A DNA stretch of 64,000 bases from Chaetoderma sp. LZ-2023a. Taxonomy: Eukaryota; Mollusca; Caudofoveata; Chaetodermatida; Chaetodermatidae. The translations under genes were made by a program, and so were the position numbers. Each line of letters starts with the position of its first letter. Position 1 is the stretch's first letter. Below, piece by piece: positions 25,214 through 40,200 of the stretch. The notes under the pieces were generated by a model. That model was not told where the DNA came from. It made no database searches and saw only the letters and a program-made list of their open reading frames with translations. The stretch lies in contig CM067370.1 in NCBI GenBank assembly GCA_034401795.1, positions 105,689,387 through 105,753,386 on the forward strand, given 5' to 3'.

Positions 25214-28200
25214 GTACCAAGATGTAACATGATACCATGTATATATATATGCATCATACACCGCTTTATTATCCCCACACATTATGATAAAATGGTAGAG
25301 ATATCGCAATCAACTCCATCAGTCTGTCCTGATTTTCATCCGACTATCTCCTCCGAAACTGTTTTGTGGAATTCAATCACATTTGTTATCTAACTTACCC
25401 ATATGACTGCGGATTCAAGGCGACATTTACATTTGGCTCCACCCCCAGGGTGGGGGGATATGGTGGAGAAAAAGCTAAAATTGTATGTACGGCCCGATTT
25501 ATAAGTCAAACTTCTCTTGTGCTGCGCCAGCTAAATTTGCCTGAAAATGACAGCGTCCACTATATAAATCAACCAGTCGTTATTAGGACGGCGCGACAGA
25601 AAGTTCGACTTATAAAACGGGCCTTAGCTACCTACATATTTGCGGATAGCGAGACAATGTTTATGTCAGGCTTTGTCCCCAAGGGGGTGAGGTAGGGTAG
25701 TGATGGGAGCAGAATGTCAAAGTTGGGGAAAGTTTGGGGTGTGCCATCGACTGCCAATTCTAGTTTTGTCATATGGTTTCTTTAACCCTTTCAATGACAA
25801 ATCCCTGAAAAATTATATTCTTTGCAATGTATAACATATTCTGTAGAATTTTTCTAAATTAATATTACTGGATAGCATTGCCACCTAAGGCAACAATGCC
25901 AATGGCTTCCAGTCATATAAACTTCAAAATATACAACAGTTTTCCTGTTTGTTTACCCAAAGATTGAGATACAGGGAATTTAGCAGTAAAAGTTTTAACG
26001 GTCAAGCCGACCAACCGTCTTCTGCAGTGGTCTTAAGAAATGCTCATTTGCCGGATAAGAGATGAGTATATAAAAAATTTATCATTTGAATGACTGGTTT
26101 CGATTAGACTGGCTCAATAATGGAGCCAGTCATTCCAATTGTAAATCTTTGGAAATACTCTTCTATTGACATTTATAAATCAACATGTTGTTGATGAGAA
26201 AGTTTGAATTTGAATACTGGAAGTTGTTGCTGTTCCAGTTAGATTAGTTTAAGATATATTTAATCAGTTTCATACCTAATTGTATAGAAATTGGCACATA
26301 ATTTCAAGGGTGAAAGGGTTAATCAATCAGCTTTGAACCTCTGGTAGCATTGAACTGTTGTCTCTAGACAGGCAGTCACAAAATACAGATCACTTACAGA
26401 CCTCAAAATTTGCCGTAACCAAACCAATAGTTCCTGTGCTGGTTACGCAAAATCACAAAGTGCAGAGCGAAAATTAGGTTATGTGAAAATGAGCTCTTAA
26501 TTTATTTTCAAGTGGAAAAATAGTCAATCTCATGTTCAGTTTGCATCATAGGCATATAATAACCTGGAAAATCATTTTGCTGTACTTGTATATTAGTCTC
26601 TGAAAGTAAATATTAAGAAGCCAACCAATGACCTTATGCAAATAACTGGCACTTATCTGAACTATTGGTTACGTGAAAGAAATACCCATAACCTATTATT
26701 AGGCTACGCAGATATTCCAAGTTTCAGGGCCTGCACTTATGAAGTTGTTTTAAAATAAGAAATGCTTTTGAGACAACAGACTGGTTCCTGAATCCTAAAA
26801 TGGTCAAGATCTATAAAGATTGATCAAGAAAATAAAAAATTTTACTTACTAAATGGCAATGACTGGCTCGATACTATTTCAAAAATTATCTCCTTGTTTT
26901 TTAATATTCTATTAGTGTTCTTTCACCTGTATGTGAAACTCACGTTTTGTTTCCCCCACATACTGTTTGTGACAAGATGTGCATGTGAGTAAGTATATGA
27001 CATTGCGAATATCACAGTCTGTCTTCACTTTACATCTATATTTTAAGCCCCCATGTGAGTACTTGTGAACTTGTGTTTATTATCCATTTTGTGATAGAAA
27101 AAACTTTTTTTCCTGGTGCATGGGTAGATATGGTTTAAGAAAGTTTTTCCTGGAAATCCCATTTTGGCGGGAAGCATCTGTAACTGGGTCCGAGAGCATA
27201 AAAACAAGTGCAGAACAGAGCACTGACATTCAGATTTCGATTCTACAAGATCAATCATAAGAGAGCTTGCAAAGAAGAGTTCCTAAACAGTTGATCAACT
27301 TTACAGTTATAATTGAATATTTTGAAACTAATTTGGTTGGGAGCAGTATTGTTTATGAAATTGTAAACACCCAATTATTCATGACAATTCATCCATTATC
27401 TGATGTCATTTACAATCAAAAGTCAAAATTACACAAGTCTGTCATGAAGTCGAAATGCCTCACTTTTAGCCATGGCCTTTCCATTCCTAGCTAAGCTCTG
27501 CCCATGCTTTGTCTGTGTTGGGATCGAGCAAACCCTGAACTCCCTGAAGCTGAATTTGCAGAAAACTACAGGTAAGCTGTTGAATATTTTGAAACTAATT
27601 GAACTGCGTACTGTCAATTTAGTTTCAAAATATTCAACAGAATGGTTATTAAATAGTAAAGACATACAATTCATACAACTTGCCTACCATCATCTCTCGA
27701 GGCCAGAGCAAGTGACAATTTTTCGTCTCAGAACTGGACATAACAGACTAAACCAACACATGTACAGGCGGTTCCACCTTACGACATCGCCCGCTTGTCC
27801 TTGTGGAGAAGCAGAACAGACCACAGAGCACATACTTCAATGTTGCAGTACGTATCAGCTGCTGAGAGAAGAGATCTGGACTTTGTCAACCTCTTTTCTT
27901 GAAAAGCTGTATGGGCCTGTGGAAGAACTGCAGAAAACCACAGATTTCATCTTGAGAACGGCTCTCCAAGTGTGATACCAGCGATCGAAAGAAGAAGAAG
28001 AAGAAGAAGTACAACTTGACATGTTATTAAGCATTTATGACAGACCTATATATATATGTATGCCATTCATGACATATTTCATTGTAAAGTCAGCCTACCT
28101 ACATAATTGATTATGCTGTCATATATACTTGCCTGGCAGATTGGATTCCTCTATTGTGTCACAGATCAGATCCCTCCATTTGGATAGTGATGGATTATTT

Positions 28201-31200
28201 ATTGCAAATTCTCCATTATTTCCTTTACCTCTTACAGACCAGAAATGCAAATTGTTTTTGTGGTACTGATAAGGAATATTCTGTTGAATATTCTTAGTCT
28301 AATTTCACTGGGAGCTATTGTTGTCTATGGCATCAACAGATTCTAGCCAAAGTAGTTTTAAAATTTTCAACATCTTTCCTGTGAGATGTCTTGAAATTGA
28401 GTCATTGGAATTTCGTGGATTAACCTTTAGCACTCTGATGTCAATATTCTAACATTTACTTTGTCAATATCAAAGAAACTGATATACATTTTTCAACAAT
28501 CTTGGTGGAAGATGTTGCTGTTTACGACAGCACCATCTACCACCAAATTTGTTGAAAAATGAACACTAGTTCATCTTTTAATTTAGTTTGAAAATTTAAA
28601 ATTTTGACACCAGAGTGGTAAGGGTTAAAGTGTTAACCTTGTTCTGGTTCTAGATGCTAGGACAGTGAACTGGCTGCTGATTTCTTCACCATGGCCAACT
28701 CTGCTCATCGTCATGGCATATCTATTTGTGGTTATAAAGGGTCCAAACTGGATGCACAATCGACCAGCTATTGACCTAAAGTCAACCATGGTGCTCTACA
28801 ACTTTGGACTGGTTCTTCTCTCTGTGTACATGCTATATGAGGTAAGAATTGATGAACATTATATGTTTCTGTATATCTAAGGTTAGAATTTAGAGGACGT
28901 CTACATCCATGGATGCATGTCATGTTTTATTTGTATAGTCAAACTTGATGCTCTCACAGCTAATAAATCAGAATGTTGAAGGTTTAACCTCACAAGTAGG
29001 CCTAGAAATTGATCACTGATCATCTTTAACCATTTGGTGCCTGTAACAGCCCAGGCTGCCCTGCTCAATCCAGGCTGTAGCGTCCGAGGCTGCCCCATAC
29101 ATTACCAATGGCAATGATAACAAAAATTTCCCTGGAAGAGTGCTCTCCGTTTAGCTGCTAGCCGTCTGCGTTGTGCAGACGTATTTGTGTGGTAAAACCG
29201 TGAAATACAGTACCAGTATATGTGTTGAAGTAATTTTAAGAAGATTGGCAGCTTGCCCACACGGCAGATACAGTAATATCGCGAAAAACTCGTCACAGGG
29301 CATATTACGGTTTAATTTATAATCACATAGCATTGTCAGATATGCCATAATAACCATTGGTATAGTATGGGGCGGCCTGGGCCATTACAATCTGGGGTAA
29401 GCATAGTCATAATTTCATTTATTTCAACAAAATATTGTTCTTTTGATTTTTAGTCCACACAGAACATTTCGTAAATATTTTCAGTCATGAAAGGGTTAAG
29501 ACAGTAACTGGTCTGCCTGGATCACTGTTTCCCTCGCACGTATCACGAATTTAAAAGAGGATTTACTGCTCACTCGACATCAAGCATTTGATCTAATCAT
29601 TTTGAAAGAAAGTGTTTGCTAAAACTAATACTGTAACCCTCTAACGGTCAAACTCACCAAGATTAGTTTCTGCAGTGTCTTGAAAAATGTCCATTTGCAG
29701 GCCAATCGAAGACTATTTTTTGAAAATTTTGCAATGTGCTACAGGGCTTCCACAAGTAGAAGTCCAGGAGTCCTATACTTCCAAAGTTCATACATGTCTG
29801 GACTCCCCAAAAACAGACCAAGGAAGTCCTGGATTTCCTATTTTTTGGCCCTGATATGTCTAAAAACATTGATTTAAACCAAATAAGTTTTTGAACCATT
29901 TTAGACTTCCATGTTTAATGCTTGTACTCCCAATAGCATTACCTAGGAAGTACCAGACTTCCTGTGTTTAGAAAAGGTAGTGGCCTCCAAATGGACACTA
30001 AATATATGTGAACAAATGATCAATCTCAGTAAGATTTTATAAGGTTTGAAGGTGTTTTAGAAACGTGACATTTATACACATCTTCTAAGTAGAACTTCTG
30101 GGCTTCTGAGTCCTTCAACGGCTCTATATCTTCTTTTAACCCTTTTGCAATTCAACCCCACTTTTCACATCCCAGAATGACTATAGCCCGTTACTGAAAC
30201 AATGCTCTGTTAAAATGCAATTCTTTTCTCTTTCAGTTTGTTGTAACTGCATGGCTGAGACCAGGATTCAGTATATTATGTGAACCAGTTAACTATTCAA
30301 GTGATCCACTAGCACACAGGGTATTTAAATTAATTACATCAGGATTTATCCGTTAGTGGTCAAGAAGGCCAAACTGGCCTCATCAGTGGTCTTAAGAAAT
30401 TGACATTTTCTTTTCACTAAGCACAAACTTTTTTATTTTCTTGACAAATCGTGACCATTAACCCTTAGCACACTGATGTCAATATTCTATATTTTAATGT
30501 GTCAATAGCAAAGAAACTGGTGGACATTTTTCAACAATATTGGTGGACGTTGTTGCTGTCAACGACAGCACCATCTTCCACCAAATTTGTTGAAAAATGA
30601 ACACCAGTTCATCTATTAATTTAATTTGAAAATTAAAAATTTTGATACCAGAGTGGTACGGGTTAAAGGGTTAATCGATATATATTGTATTCTCTTTTTT
30701 ATATGCGTAGCCCTTGTCGTGCAGAACCCAAAAGAACTTAGATGTACTTAGGTTTATAACAATGTGACACTAGCTTGCTTTATAACACCATCTAAATAGG
30801 TGCATGGCATGTGTAAATGTATGAAATTCAAAAACACAAAATGTATTTTCTACTGCCATGCTTTTTAACTCGTTAACCCGTGAATTGTTTTTTAAAATTT
30901 TAATTTTTTCATAGAAAATGTCCATTTGCAGACCAAGAGAAGACTATTTTTGAAAATCTACCACTGCAATGACTGGCTCGGTTATCGAGCCAGTCATTCC
31001 AGTGATAAATTCTAAAAAATAGTCTTCTCTTGGTCTGCAACTGGACATTTCTCAACACCAATGCACAAGCCGTTTTTGGCTGATATGAGTCTTAAAGGGT
31101 TAGGCGCCTATTTATGGTCCCGTGGACCTAAATGGCTAAAGCCAAGGTCATATTTACCGGTAATAAAAAATCTGTAATTTCTTTACATTAAAAATGTCAA

Positions 31201-34200
31201 TTTGCAGATGAAGAGAAGACTAAATAATGTATGTAACCACTGAAATAACTGACTTGATAACCAAGCCAGTCAATTCCAGTGGTAAATTTTCAAAAATCCG
31301 CCCGAATGGGGAATAATTCTCAGTCATATACCGAAGTGAATGATAAAATTTCAGGCCACAACGCGTCATAATTGTGTGATATGTCTCGTGAAATGTAGCA
31401 TTATGTTTGAGGTGGACACGTTAAGCATGATGAGTTAGTGACTGCATCCATTTTCAGGATTCATTAGTCAATATTTTTATCTCACATGCCCGAATGTGTC
31501 GTAAAGCCGATTGCAATTGGCAATGCCGTCTACCCTAGGTAATGTAGTATTGCATGCTTCTAGTAAGTACTGTATTATGAACTTCTCATAACAGTAAAGG
31601 TTTAAATTAATTAAAGCTCAAATTTCTTCCTGATTTGAAATTTAAAGGATTACTGTCTTAAATGTACATGTGTGTTCTCTTTGTTAGCTTGCCTCTGCTT
31701 GCTGGTGGTACTATTTTTCAAAGATCATCGAGCTAATGGACACAGTGAGTATCCAGTGAATTCAATTAACACATTTTCTAATTTTAGCATAATGTCTTGA
31801 ATGGTGTTAAAGGAATCCTACACCCAGAGGCGCAAATCATGTGATGTGAGTGTGGTGGTAGGGGTGTGTGAGGGATATATACCACACTTTTTGGAATGGA
31901 CCTTTCCAGTTTTAGATATGCCATACCCATCTCTAGCTAAACTCGCTCGTGTTGGCATCCATCGATCCCTGAACTCCTTGACTATCAATTTCCAGAAAAC
32001 TACAATTAAAGGGTTGAATATTTTAAAAACAAAACTAACCTATGGCAGCAACAGCGCCAAGTCGATTTAGTTTTAAAATATTCAACAGCATCTTTATTAA
32101 ATAGTAAAGACATACAATTCATACAACAATGCTTAGCCCGTCACCAATTATGCATTCGGGACATGTATCTACGTCATTCAAGACGTCATTGATTACGATG
32201 TCGACGTCATTGATTATGACATCAGCGTCATTGATTATGATGTCATCCTACACGTCGCGTAGTTCATTATGATGTCATATGATGGATGGATAAACTGGAA
32301 AGGTCCATTAAATGCATATCCTCATCTTTTTTACTTGATTGCAATAAATATCCAACCAACCGTCTCAACTTTTCAAGGAGATTTCTCTGAAAATAAATTG
32401 ATTGGAAGCTGTTGCTAGCAAAATATTCATAATTGTACTTCTTACACCACAAAGTATTTGTTGTATCTTGTGTGTAGGTTTGGAAGGGTTAAGTGTTTTT
32501 TAACCCTTTAACCCTCAAATTTATTCAAGAAAATTACAATTTTCTCATAGAAAATGTCCACTTGGTAGACCATGAGAAGACTATTTTTGAAACTTTACCA
32601 CTGGAATGACTGGCTTGGTTATCGAGCAAGCCATTTTGGGCTGATTGAGTGTTAAAGGGTTAACTCTTTGATGGCCAAGATTGGCTAGAAACAAAAAAAA
32701 GAATTTCCAATGGAGTGTACATTTGCAGAGCAAGAGAAAAATATTTTTGAATCGTTATCATGGGAATGAAAGATTCACTTATCAAGATAAACATTCCTAT
32801 AATAATAATAATGCATGCAAATGGATATTTCAAGAACCTGTTTTGGCCGGCTTGAGCATTAATTTGTAAATACAATATGTGAAGCCTGTCTTAGGTGACC
32901 ACCTTAATATGCTATGAAAATTGAAAAAAAGAAGACATACATGTAGGTTTCTAGCTAATAATGAGATGGGAGCTTGCTAAGACAGCTTAGTGATTTTGCT
33001 GAGGTTCCCGATATCTGACGGAGAGATGACCCATCTCATCTGAAAAAGAGGTGACATTTTATCAAATCTGTGCGTCAGAATCACTAGTAAAGTTGACTAT
33101 AGATGCTCTTTTTTCATTCGCGCCATTGACAGTAGTTCAATGGTATTTCTGTCAGGTCATCATGTTACTTTTGTTAGTGCTAACTGCTGCAAGGCCACTG
33201 TGCAGCTTAACCATTTAACCATTTCTTCTTTAACACACATATCAGACAAAGACCGCTTTTGCAGTGGTGTTGAGAAATATCCATTTGCAGAACAAGAGAA
33301 GACTATTTTTGAAAGTTTAACACTGGAATGACTGGCTTGATAATTGAGCCAGTCATTCCCGTGGTAAATTGTCAAAAATAGACTTCTTGGTCTGCAAATT
33401 GTCATTTTCTATGAGAAAATTGAAATTTTCTTGAACAAATTCAATGGTTAAAAGGTTACTGGTCAGGTTGGTGAGCCATATATAGATTTTGTTTAATAAC
33501 AACATACTGGGCGTGTCCACCTATGGTGGGCGTGTTGGTCTATGTAAAAGGTGTTGCCTAACCCGCTAGATTGATGCCTATGGGCTCCATTGTGTGGAGC
33601 TGGTGTATCCGATGGCATTCCTTGTGTCTCCTCCATGGTGTGGAGTTTTCATCATCGGGGCTGATGAGAGAACCTGTGTGATTCTGAACTGCATGTCCAT
33701 TCGTGAGCGTCCAGGTTTGTTGAAATGCCTGGCAACTGGGGTGTCATATCTCTCACTTTTGTGGAGATTTGATATAGATCTCAAGTGTTCTTGAATTCGG
33801 ATCTTAAAGGTGCACAGGGATTCTCCCACATATTGTTTGTTGCATTTGCTACATGTTAGTAGGTAGACAATGTTTCTTGTCTAACAATTGGGAGCCCATG
33901 TGGGAGCTTGAGAAGAATCTGTTTTTCTGCATCCTTTGGCAGATGATACAGTTTTTTGTTTTGCATACGATGAGGGGGTTTCTGTGTGCTACAGGGGCGT
34001 GCTCTGATGGGAGTTTGGCCCTGACAATCATGTCTTTGATTGTTTTGTTCTTCTGTATCCAAACAGTGGTGTTTCTGGAAATGCTATCCTGCATCTGTTG
34101 CTAGCTTCCAGAATTGGCCAGTACTTTTTATGGTTTTCTTCAAGAAAATGCTTGTTCTTGTGAACTCACATACAAAGATTGGCCTTTGTGTATGGATTTT

Positions 34201-37200
34201 GGCGGTTGCTTTTGGTGGTGGGTGGAGGATTTGATGTCTGTCTTGTGATCTTGCTTTGGCCCTGGATTTGTTCAGGATGCCTGTGGGGTAGCCTCGTGCT
34301 TAGAAATGTCCTTGTAGGAGGATACTATTCTTGTCATAGTCTTCTATGAGAGTGCAGATGCGTCTCAATCTAAGGAATTGTCCGTATGGGGACGAGACCT
34401 TGCAGGTTGAGGGATGAGCTGAATCATAGTGACGGTAGCCATGAGTGTCTGTCAGTTTTGTGTAGAAATCAAAGATGATGGAATGTTCCTGTGTTTGTTT
34501 GACCAGGGTGTCCAGAAAGGCGACGTGTTTCTGATCATTCCATGGTGAATTTGATGCTCTGGTGTGTTTCATTCTTTCACTTCAAGAGTATACTTACCTC
34601 CCTAATACTTTTGATATTGCTAAATATTGGCTTTCACTCAATAAACACTCAGATTTAAAACAGTTAGGTGCCCCTACTGGGCAGGGAGTCAGAGCGTAGT
34701 CTGGCGGATGCCAGCCCCACCACCGCGCATGCGCAGACTAGCACTTCCTCTTTGCTAGATTATTGGCAAAGAGATCACACATGTTTTTTTGTTCAATAGC
34801 TTTTTCGCTCTCTTAAACTGTTTAAGTGGTGTTTGTTTGGAGTGTTAGTCACTTTTTTGGATGGCGGATAGGAATACGTCGCCACAGGAGGACGGAGGAC
34901 CTTTAAATCAGGTGACTTCTAGTAAAATTAGCGAGTTTTCTTCCCGGTGTATTGTGTTTCCGGGACTCGCGTTTACCGTGATAAGCGCCTTAGTTAGTTG
35001 GTTTAGGTCAACTCGGTGCTACCTAGGACTAATTTCTCTTTCTGTTTCTGTCCACAGGTCTGTATGACGCTAGGTTGTGACGTCACAGTACCAGAGAATT
35101 AGTATTCTCTCCACCATGGTTCCATTTCCTACTAACACTGTTAGGTTATCTAACCAAATGAAAAATTATGCCCAGTGAGTTGGAGGCCTGGTATAAAGGT
35201 CTTCTCACTTTGCCCTCTTGTTCCAATTCCTTCCCCATGAGGTGGAGAGAGTTAAGAGGCGTGCAGATGGTGGAGTTTCCGGTTCGTCACGTTGGATGGT
35301 TTGTCTATACAAAGTGTCAGGTATCTAGTTATTGATAATGTGGTGATGTTAATTATTGTAAACAATCAAAGGGAGATAATTAACATTTTTGCCAGTAAAG
35401 AGTTATCTATATGTATCTGATGGTTGTGTAGTCAACTTATCCATTCAGCATACAATTCGTCTTTGCACTTGGATGTTTTGTTGGGATCGAATTTTTCCTG
35501 TCACGGGATTAATGACGTCATAATCAGCTGGCTATGTATTTATTAGCAATTCAAGCGCTAGGCTGGTTTTTGATGTATATTGATCTTTATGATCGTTTTC
35601 CTTCTCCTTGAGTTGGATTGAGTTTCTAAGCTTAACTAGTTGCTCATACTCCTTGTCCTTTGCCCTGTTTCAGGGACCGGGTTGCGCGTCCTGTGGACGT
35701 TTTATGCATGTGAAGTTCTGGCCGCATCTGTGTTATCGATGTAGCCCTTGTGGTCCATTGATTAATTGTGACATATGTAAGCACTGGGGGGGCGAGTTAA
35801 TGTCCGAATTCTTGTGCTGCTTACAGGCGACGGACAAGGTGGTAGTGGAGGAGAAGAAGAAGAAGCGGAAACGAGAGGTTGTAAGTGAGAAGGGTAAGGG
35901 GAAGGTCTCGTCCGCGGTGGATATGGAGACCTTCCGGACCGAGATGTTGGGAGAGATGAGGAGGACAATAAAAGATTTGGTTCCAGGGTTGCTTCGTGGC
36001 ATGCTTCCTGGACCAGATCCTTTATTGTCCTCATCATCGGCTTCGGAGCAGGTAATCCCCGCCTCTGGATCGATTTTCCTTAGTCCGCTTCCGTTGTCCG
36101 ACGATTCAGAGGTGGCCCCATTAGAGGGGGCGTTCCACGGCCCTGGCAGCAGGCTTATTGCCGCGCCGATAGGGGACCGTGGACGGTTGTCGCTGGAACC
36201 CGCTGGCTGCTTATCAGTCCAGGGGTATCCGCACGCCGCGGTGGCCAGTACCTCCTATGGCACCGTTCCTGGTCAGCCCGGGTTAGCTCTCTTTGCTGAC
36301 CCGGGGTCTAATCTTTCTGACCAGGGTGATGAGGATTACCTGCTAGGGTCGCCGTCTGACGACGCGGACATGGATGAAGACGTTTGTGCACCCCTCGCGG
36401 GGAATACAGGCGCTTTTTTCCACGGTATTACTCACCCTGGAGTAAGGTCCGCGGTTCAGGTGGTGGCCCAGGGCGCTGCTGATGGCCAGCGGTACCGCAT
36501 ACCTCGGCTTGCCGAGAGTGTAGCTGGTGCTGGCCGGGCCCGTGGTAGGGCTATATATACCCCGCGCTCTACCGCGGTGCCTGCTCCTGGTCAAACCAGT
36601 GATATTCTCATGCCGGTGCTGACAGGCCCGCATGTTTTCCCTGGCTTGCCAGGTGTATCAGCGTACCCGCCGTCAAGTACTGCTTGCGCTCAGGAGGAAG
36701 ACGAAGGACCCCGTCTTGTAGAGCGCTCGCAGTTAGCCACGGAGGAGGATTGGTATGACGCTTGCCAGTGGTTGGTGAGCGTTAGGCCTGATCTGCCCGT
36801 GGAGCAGTCGGCTAGCCACCGTGTTCACACGCCGTGGTTAGCTGGGAAACCAACTGCTAACGCTATGCCTTCTCTGCCGCTGGCGGAGCATGTCGTTGAC
36901 ATGTTCAAGGCGGCGGAGGCGTCCATTAACACGAGTGGACGTCTCGCGAAGGCCCCTCGCGAGGTGGCCAAGCGTTGTCGCATCGTGCCCCTGGACTACC
37001 AGCGGTACGGTGTGGTACCCAAGCCCAGCGTGGATGACCGCGCGGCTTTGGGTGAGGATACGCGGCCAGGATCCCGTTCTGACGCGGGGGTCTTGTGCGC
37101 GAACGCGTTGCGTTCGGCGAATACCGCGTTGCGTGATGCGGAGGAGAGTGGGAGGGCTTCGATTGCCGCTCTGTCCCACGTCTCCCAGCTGTTACAGGGG

Positions 37201-40200
37201 GTAGTAACGGCATCCGCATCGCGCCAGCCAGGCCCGCTCGCGGTCCAGCGAACCATCCAGGATGGTATTAACCTGGCGCTGGACTGTATGACGCGGGCGG
37301 TGACCAGGAGTGTCAGGGCAAGACGCACATTTGCCCTGGACAATTTGTGCCCGTCTCAGGACCTGTATAATAGGCTACTCCGTACGCCTATGACGGGTCC
37401 TGGTCTTTTTGGAGGTGAGGGATGTCGCCACCTCCAGGAGACGGTCACCCTGGTGAATAACCAGAGGGCGCTGCGCGAACAGTTTGAGGTACTGCGTCGT
37501 GCTAACGTTCGCGCCGCGGCCCCTGCGTATCGTCCCCTGCAGGCTCGAGGTGGTGCTGGCCAAGTCAGAGGCCAGCCGCCGTCGCAGCGCCGGCCTCGGC
37601 CGCGTGCGATTCGGCCAGCAGTGAGGGGGGCGCAGGCTCCTCAGCCGCCGTCAGCCAGGCAGCCGCCCGTGCACCGAGGTGCGCGCGGGGCGGGGCGGGT
37701 CGCGCGAGGATCTGGGCGTGGTTATCGTTCCTGACAGGGCGCTTACCGCGGTAAGGACCACGCCGGTGTGTATGGCGACGGAGACAGTGCCGCTCTTGCA
37801 TGCCTTGTGTCCACCGCGGTCCCTAGGTGGACCGGTGGGAGGCCGGCTTGCCGACCACATGCAAGAGTGGGAACGGTTAACTCAGGACCGTTTAGTCTTG
37901 CGATGGCTTTCCGTGGGGTATCATCCAGAGTGGATGACAGGCCCGCCGTCGCGACTGTCTCTGGTGCCAATCTGGACTCCCGTTCCGAGAGATCCAGATC
38001 AAAGGTTGTGTATCGAGGAGGAGATAAATTCCCTCGTACAAAAAGGAGCTATTCAGCCGGCACAGAGGTGTCCGGGCTTCTATTCAACCCTGTTCTTGGT
38101 AACAAAACGCACCGGTGGGTGGAGACCGATTCTCAACCTCAAGCCATTGAACAAGTTCATCGAGACGCCCAGTTTCAAGATGGAAACGGTGCGCTCGGTG
38201 TTGGCGGGGTTGGAGAGGGGGATGTGGACGGCGTCGATAGATTTGAAGGACGCTTATTTCCACATCCCCATCCACAGGAGTTTCTGTCGCTTCCTGAGAT
38301 TTGCATTCCAGGGCAGACAGTGGGAATTCAGGGTGTTGCCCTTCGGAATTTCCACGGCTCCTCGGGTTTTCACCCGTGTGGTTCTTGCGATCACAGCATA
38401 CCTCCGCAGGAGAAGCATAGCAGTCCACACGTACATAGACGACTGGCTGTTGAAAGCGCACACCCGGGAAAGTTTGTCCGCCAATCTGGAGATTGTTTTG
38501 AAAATTCTCACAGACTTGGGCTGGATGATCAATTTCCCAAAATCAGAGCTGACTCCATCCCAGAAGTTTGTTTACCTGGGGATGTTCTTCGATCTGGAGA
38601 CAGGATATGTTTATCCTACTCAGGAGAGGGTTCAAATACTCATCTCGTTGATTCAGTCAGTGTGCGACAGTCGTCATGTCCTGGCACGGGTTTACTTGAG
38701 AATGCTGGGGTTGATGGTTTCGTTGGAACCAGTCATTCCTCAGGCCGCCTTACGCAGGCGGCCGATCCAGTTGTTTCTCATGACACAATGGACCCAGAGT
38801 ACAGGTTCGCTGGACTCGAATGTGTCAGTGTTGGCGCCTCTGATTCACCACCTGCAATGGTGGTTGAATACAGAGAATCTCTTACCGGGGGTTTTGCTAA
38901 CCCCTCCCCACCCTCAGGTGACTGTGTATACAGATGCATCGATGGAGGGCTGGGGAGCTTGCCTGGAAGAATCCACGATATCAGGGCTTTGGAATCTGGA
39001 ACAGTCACAGGAACATATAAATCTACTGGAGCTAAGAGCAGTAGTCCTGGGCCTGGAACATTTCTTACAGAAAGTTCAGGGCAAGATTGTTCTTATTCGT
39101 TCAGACAACTCAACAGTTGTGACTTACATAAACCGCCAGGGCGGAACGAAGTCGCCCAGTCTCTGTATGATGACATGGAAACTGCTATGTTGGTGTCTGG
39201 ATCACCAGATTACCTTGAAAGCAGTTCATATTCCGGGAAGGTTAAACCTGCTTGCAGACTCATTGAGCCGAAGGATGAGTGTTTTACCCACGGAATGGCA
39301 ACTAAATCAATGTGTGGCGGATCGTCTGTTCGACCATTGGGGGAAACCCAACATCGATTTGTTCGCAACGAAGAAGAATGCGAAGATGACGACGTACGTC
39401 TCTCCGATTCCGGATCCAAGCGCTTTCGCAACAGATGCGTTAGCTATCAGCTGGGGGAGAATGTATGCATACGCATTCCCTCCAGCAATCCTGATTCCAA
39501 AAATTCTTCAGAAAATCAGACAAGAGGAATGCCAAGTGCTTCTGATCGCCCCGGATTGGCCAAGCCGATCATGGTATACGGATCTGCTGGACCTTCTGGT
39601 CTGCAATCCGGTTCCTCTGCCTCTGATGGACGATATTATCTTCCAGGGCAAGGCCCTTCACAACAATCCGTCAATGTTCAGATTGACTGCGTGGATGTTG
39701 TCAAGGAATCTAGAATTAAGGAGGGCTTTTCTGAGCAAGCAGCCATGTTTATGGCCAAAGCCAGGAGGGGGTCAACCTCCAGAGCATATAATTATAAAAT
39801 CAACAGATTTGCAGAATGGTGCTCAAAAAGATGTATTGATCCAATGGATTCATCTATTCAAGTAGTAGCTGATTTCCTCTGTCACCTCTATGATGCCTAT
39901 AGCCTCAAGCCTAACTCTATTGCTGGTTATAAGTCAGCATTAATGTCTGTTATTCCTTGCTTGGCTAAGAGGGGAAGTGATGAAGTAAATACATTGAATG
40001 TATTAATTAAAGGCATGGGCAATCTAAGACCAAGGAATCCTCCTGTGATTCCGTCTTGGAGTTTATCGCTAGTGCTTCAAGTACTAGGTGATAAGCCTTT
40101 TGAACCACTTAGTTCCATTTCTATGAAACTATTAACACTGAAGACTGTGTTTTTAATTGCTGCGGCCTCGGCTAGGCGTAGGAGTGAGATTCATGCCTTA

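Noticed and set aside
27472-27975. 168-codon + strand ORF as a host gene
   Set aside because: Its first third is MITE sequence and the rest is LINE sequence; the target duplication shows the fusion is accidental.
34861-35067. 68-codon ORF as a separate DIRS gene
   Set aside because: Lies in the untranslated leader between the left terminal repeat and the gag-like frame; no independent support.
37768-39650. Open frame upstream of the DIRS recombinase as extra protein
   Set aside because: It lies opposite the conserved RT frame and its translation is not conserved-looking; only the part after about 39650 is recombinase.
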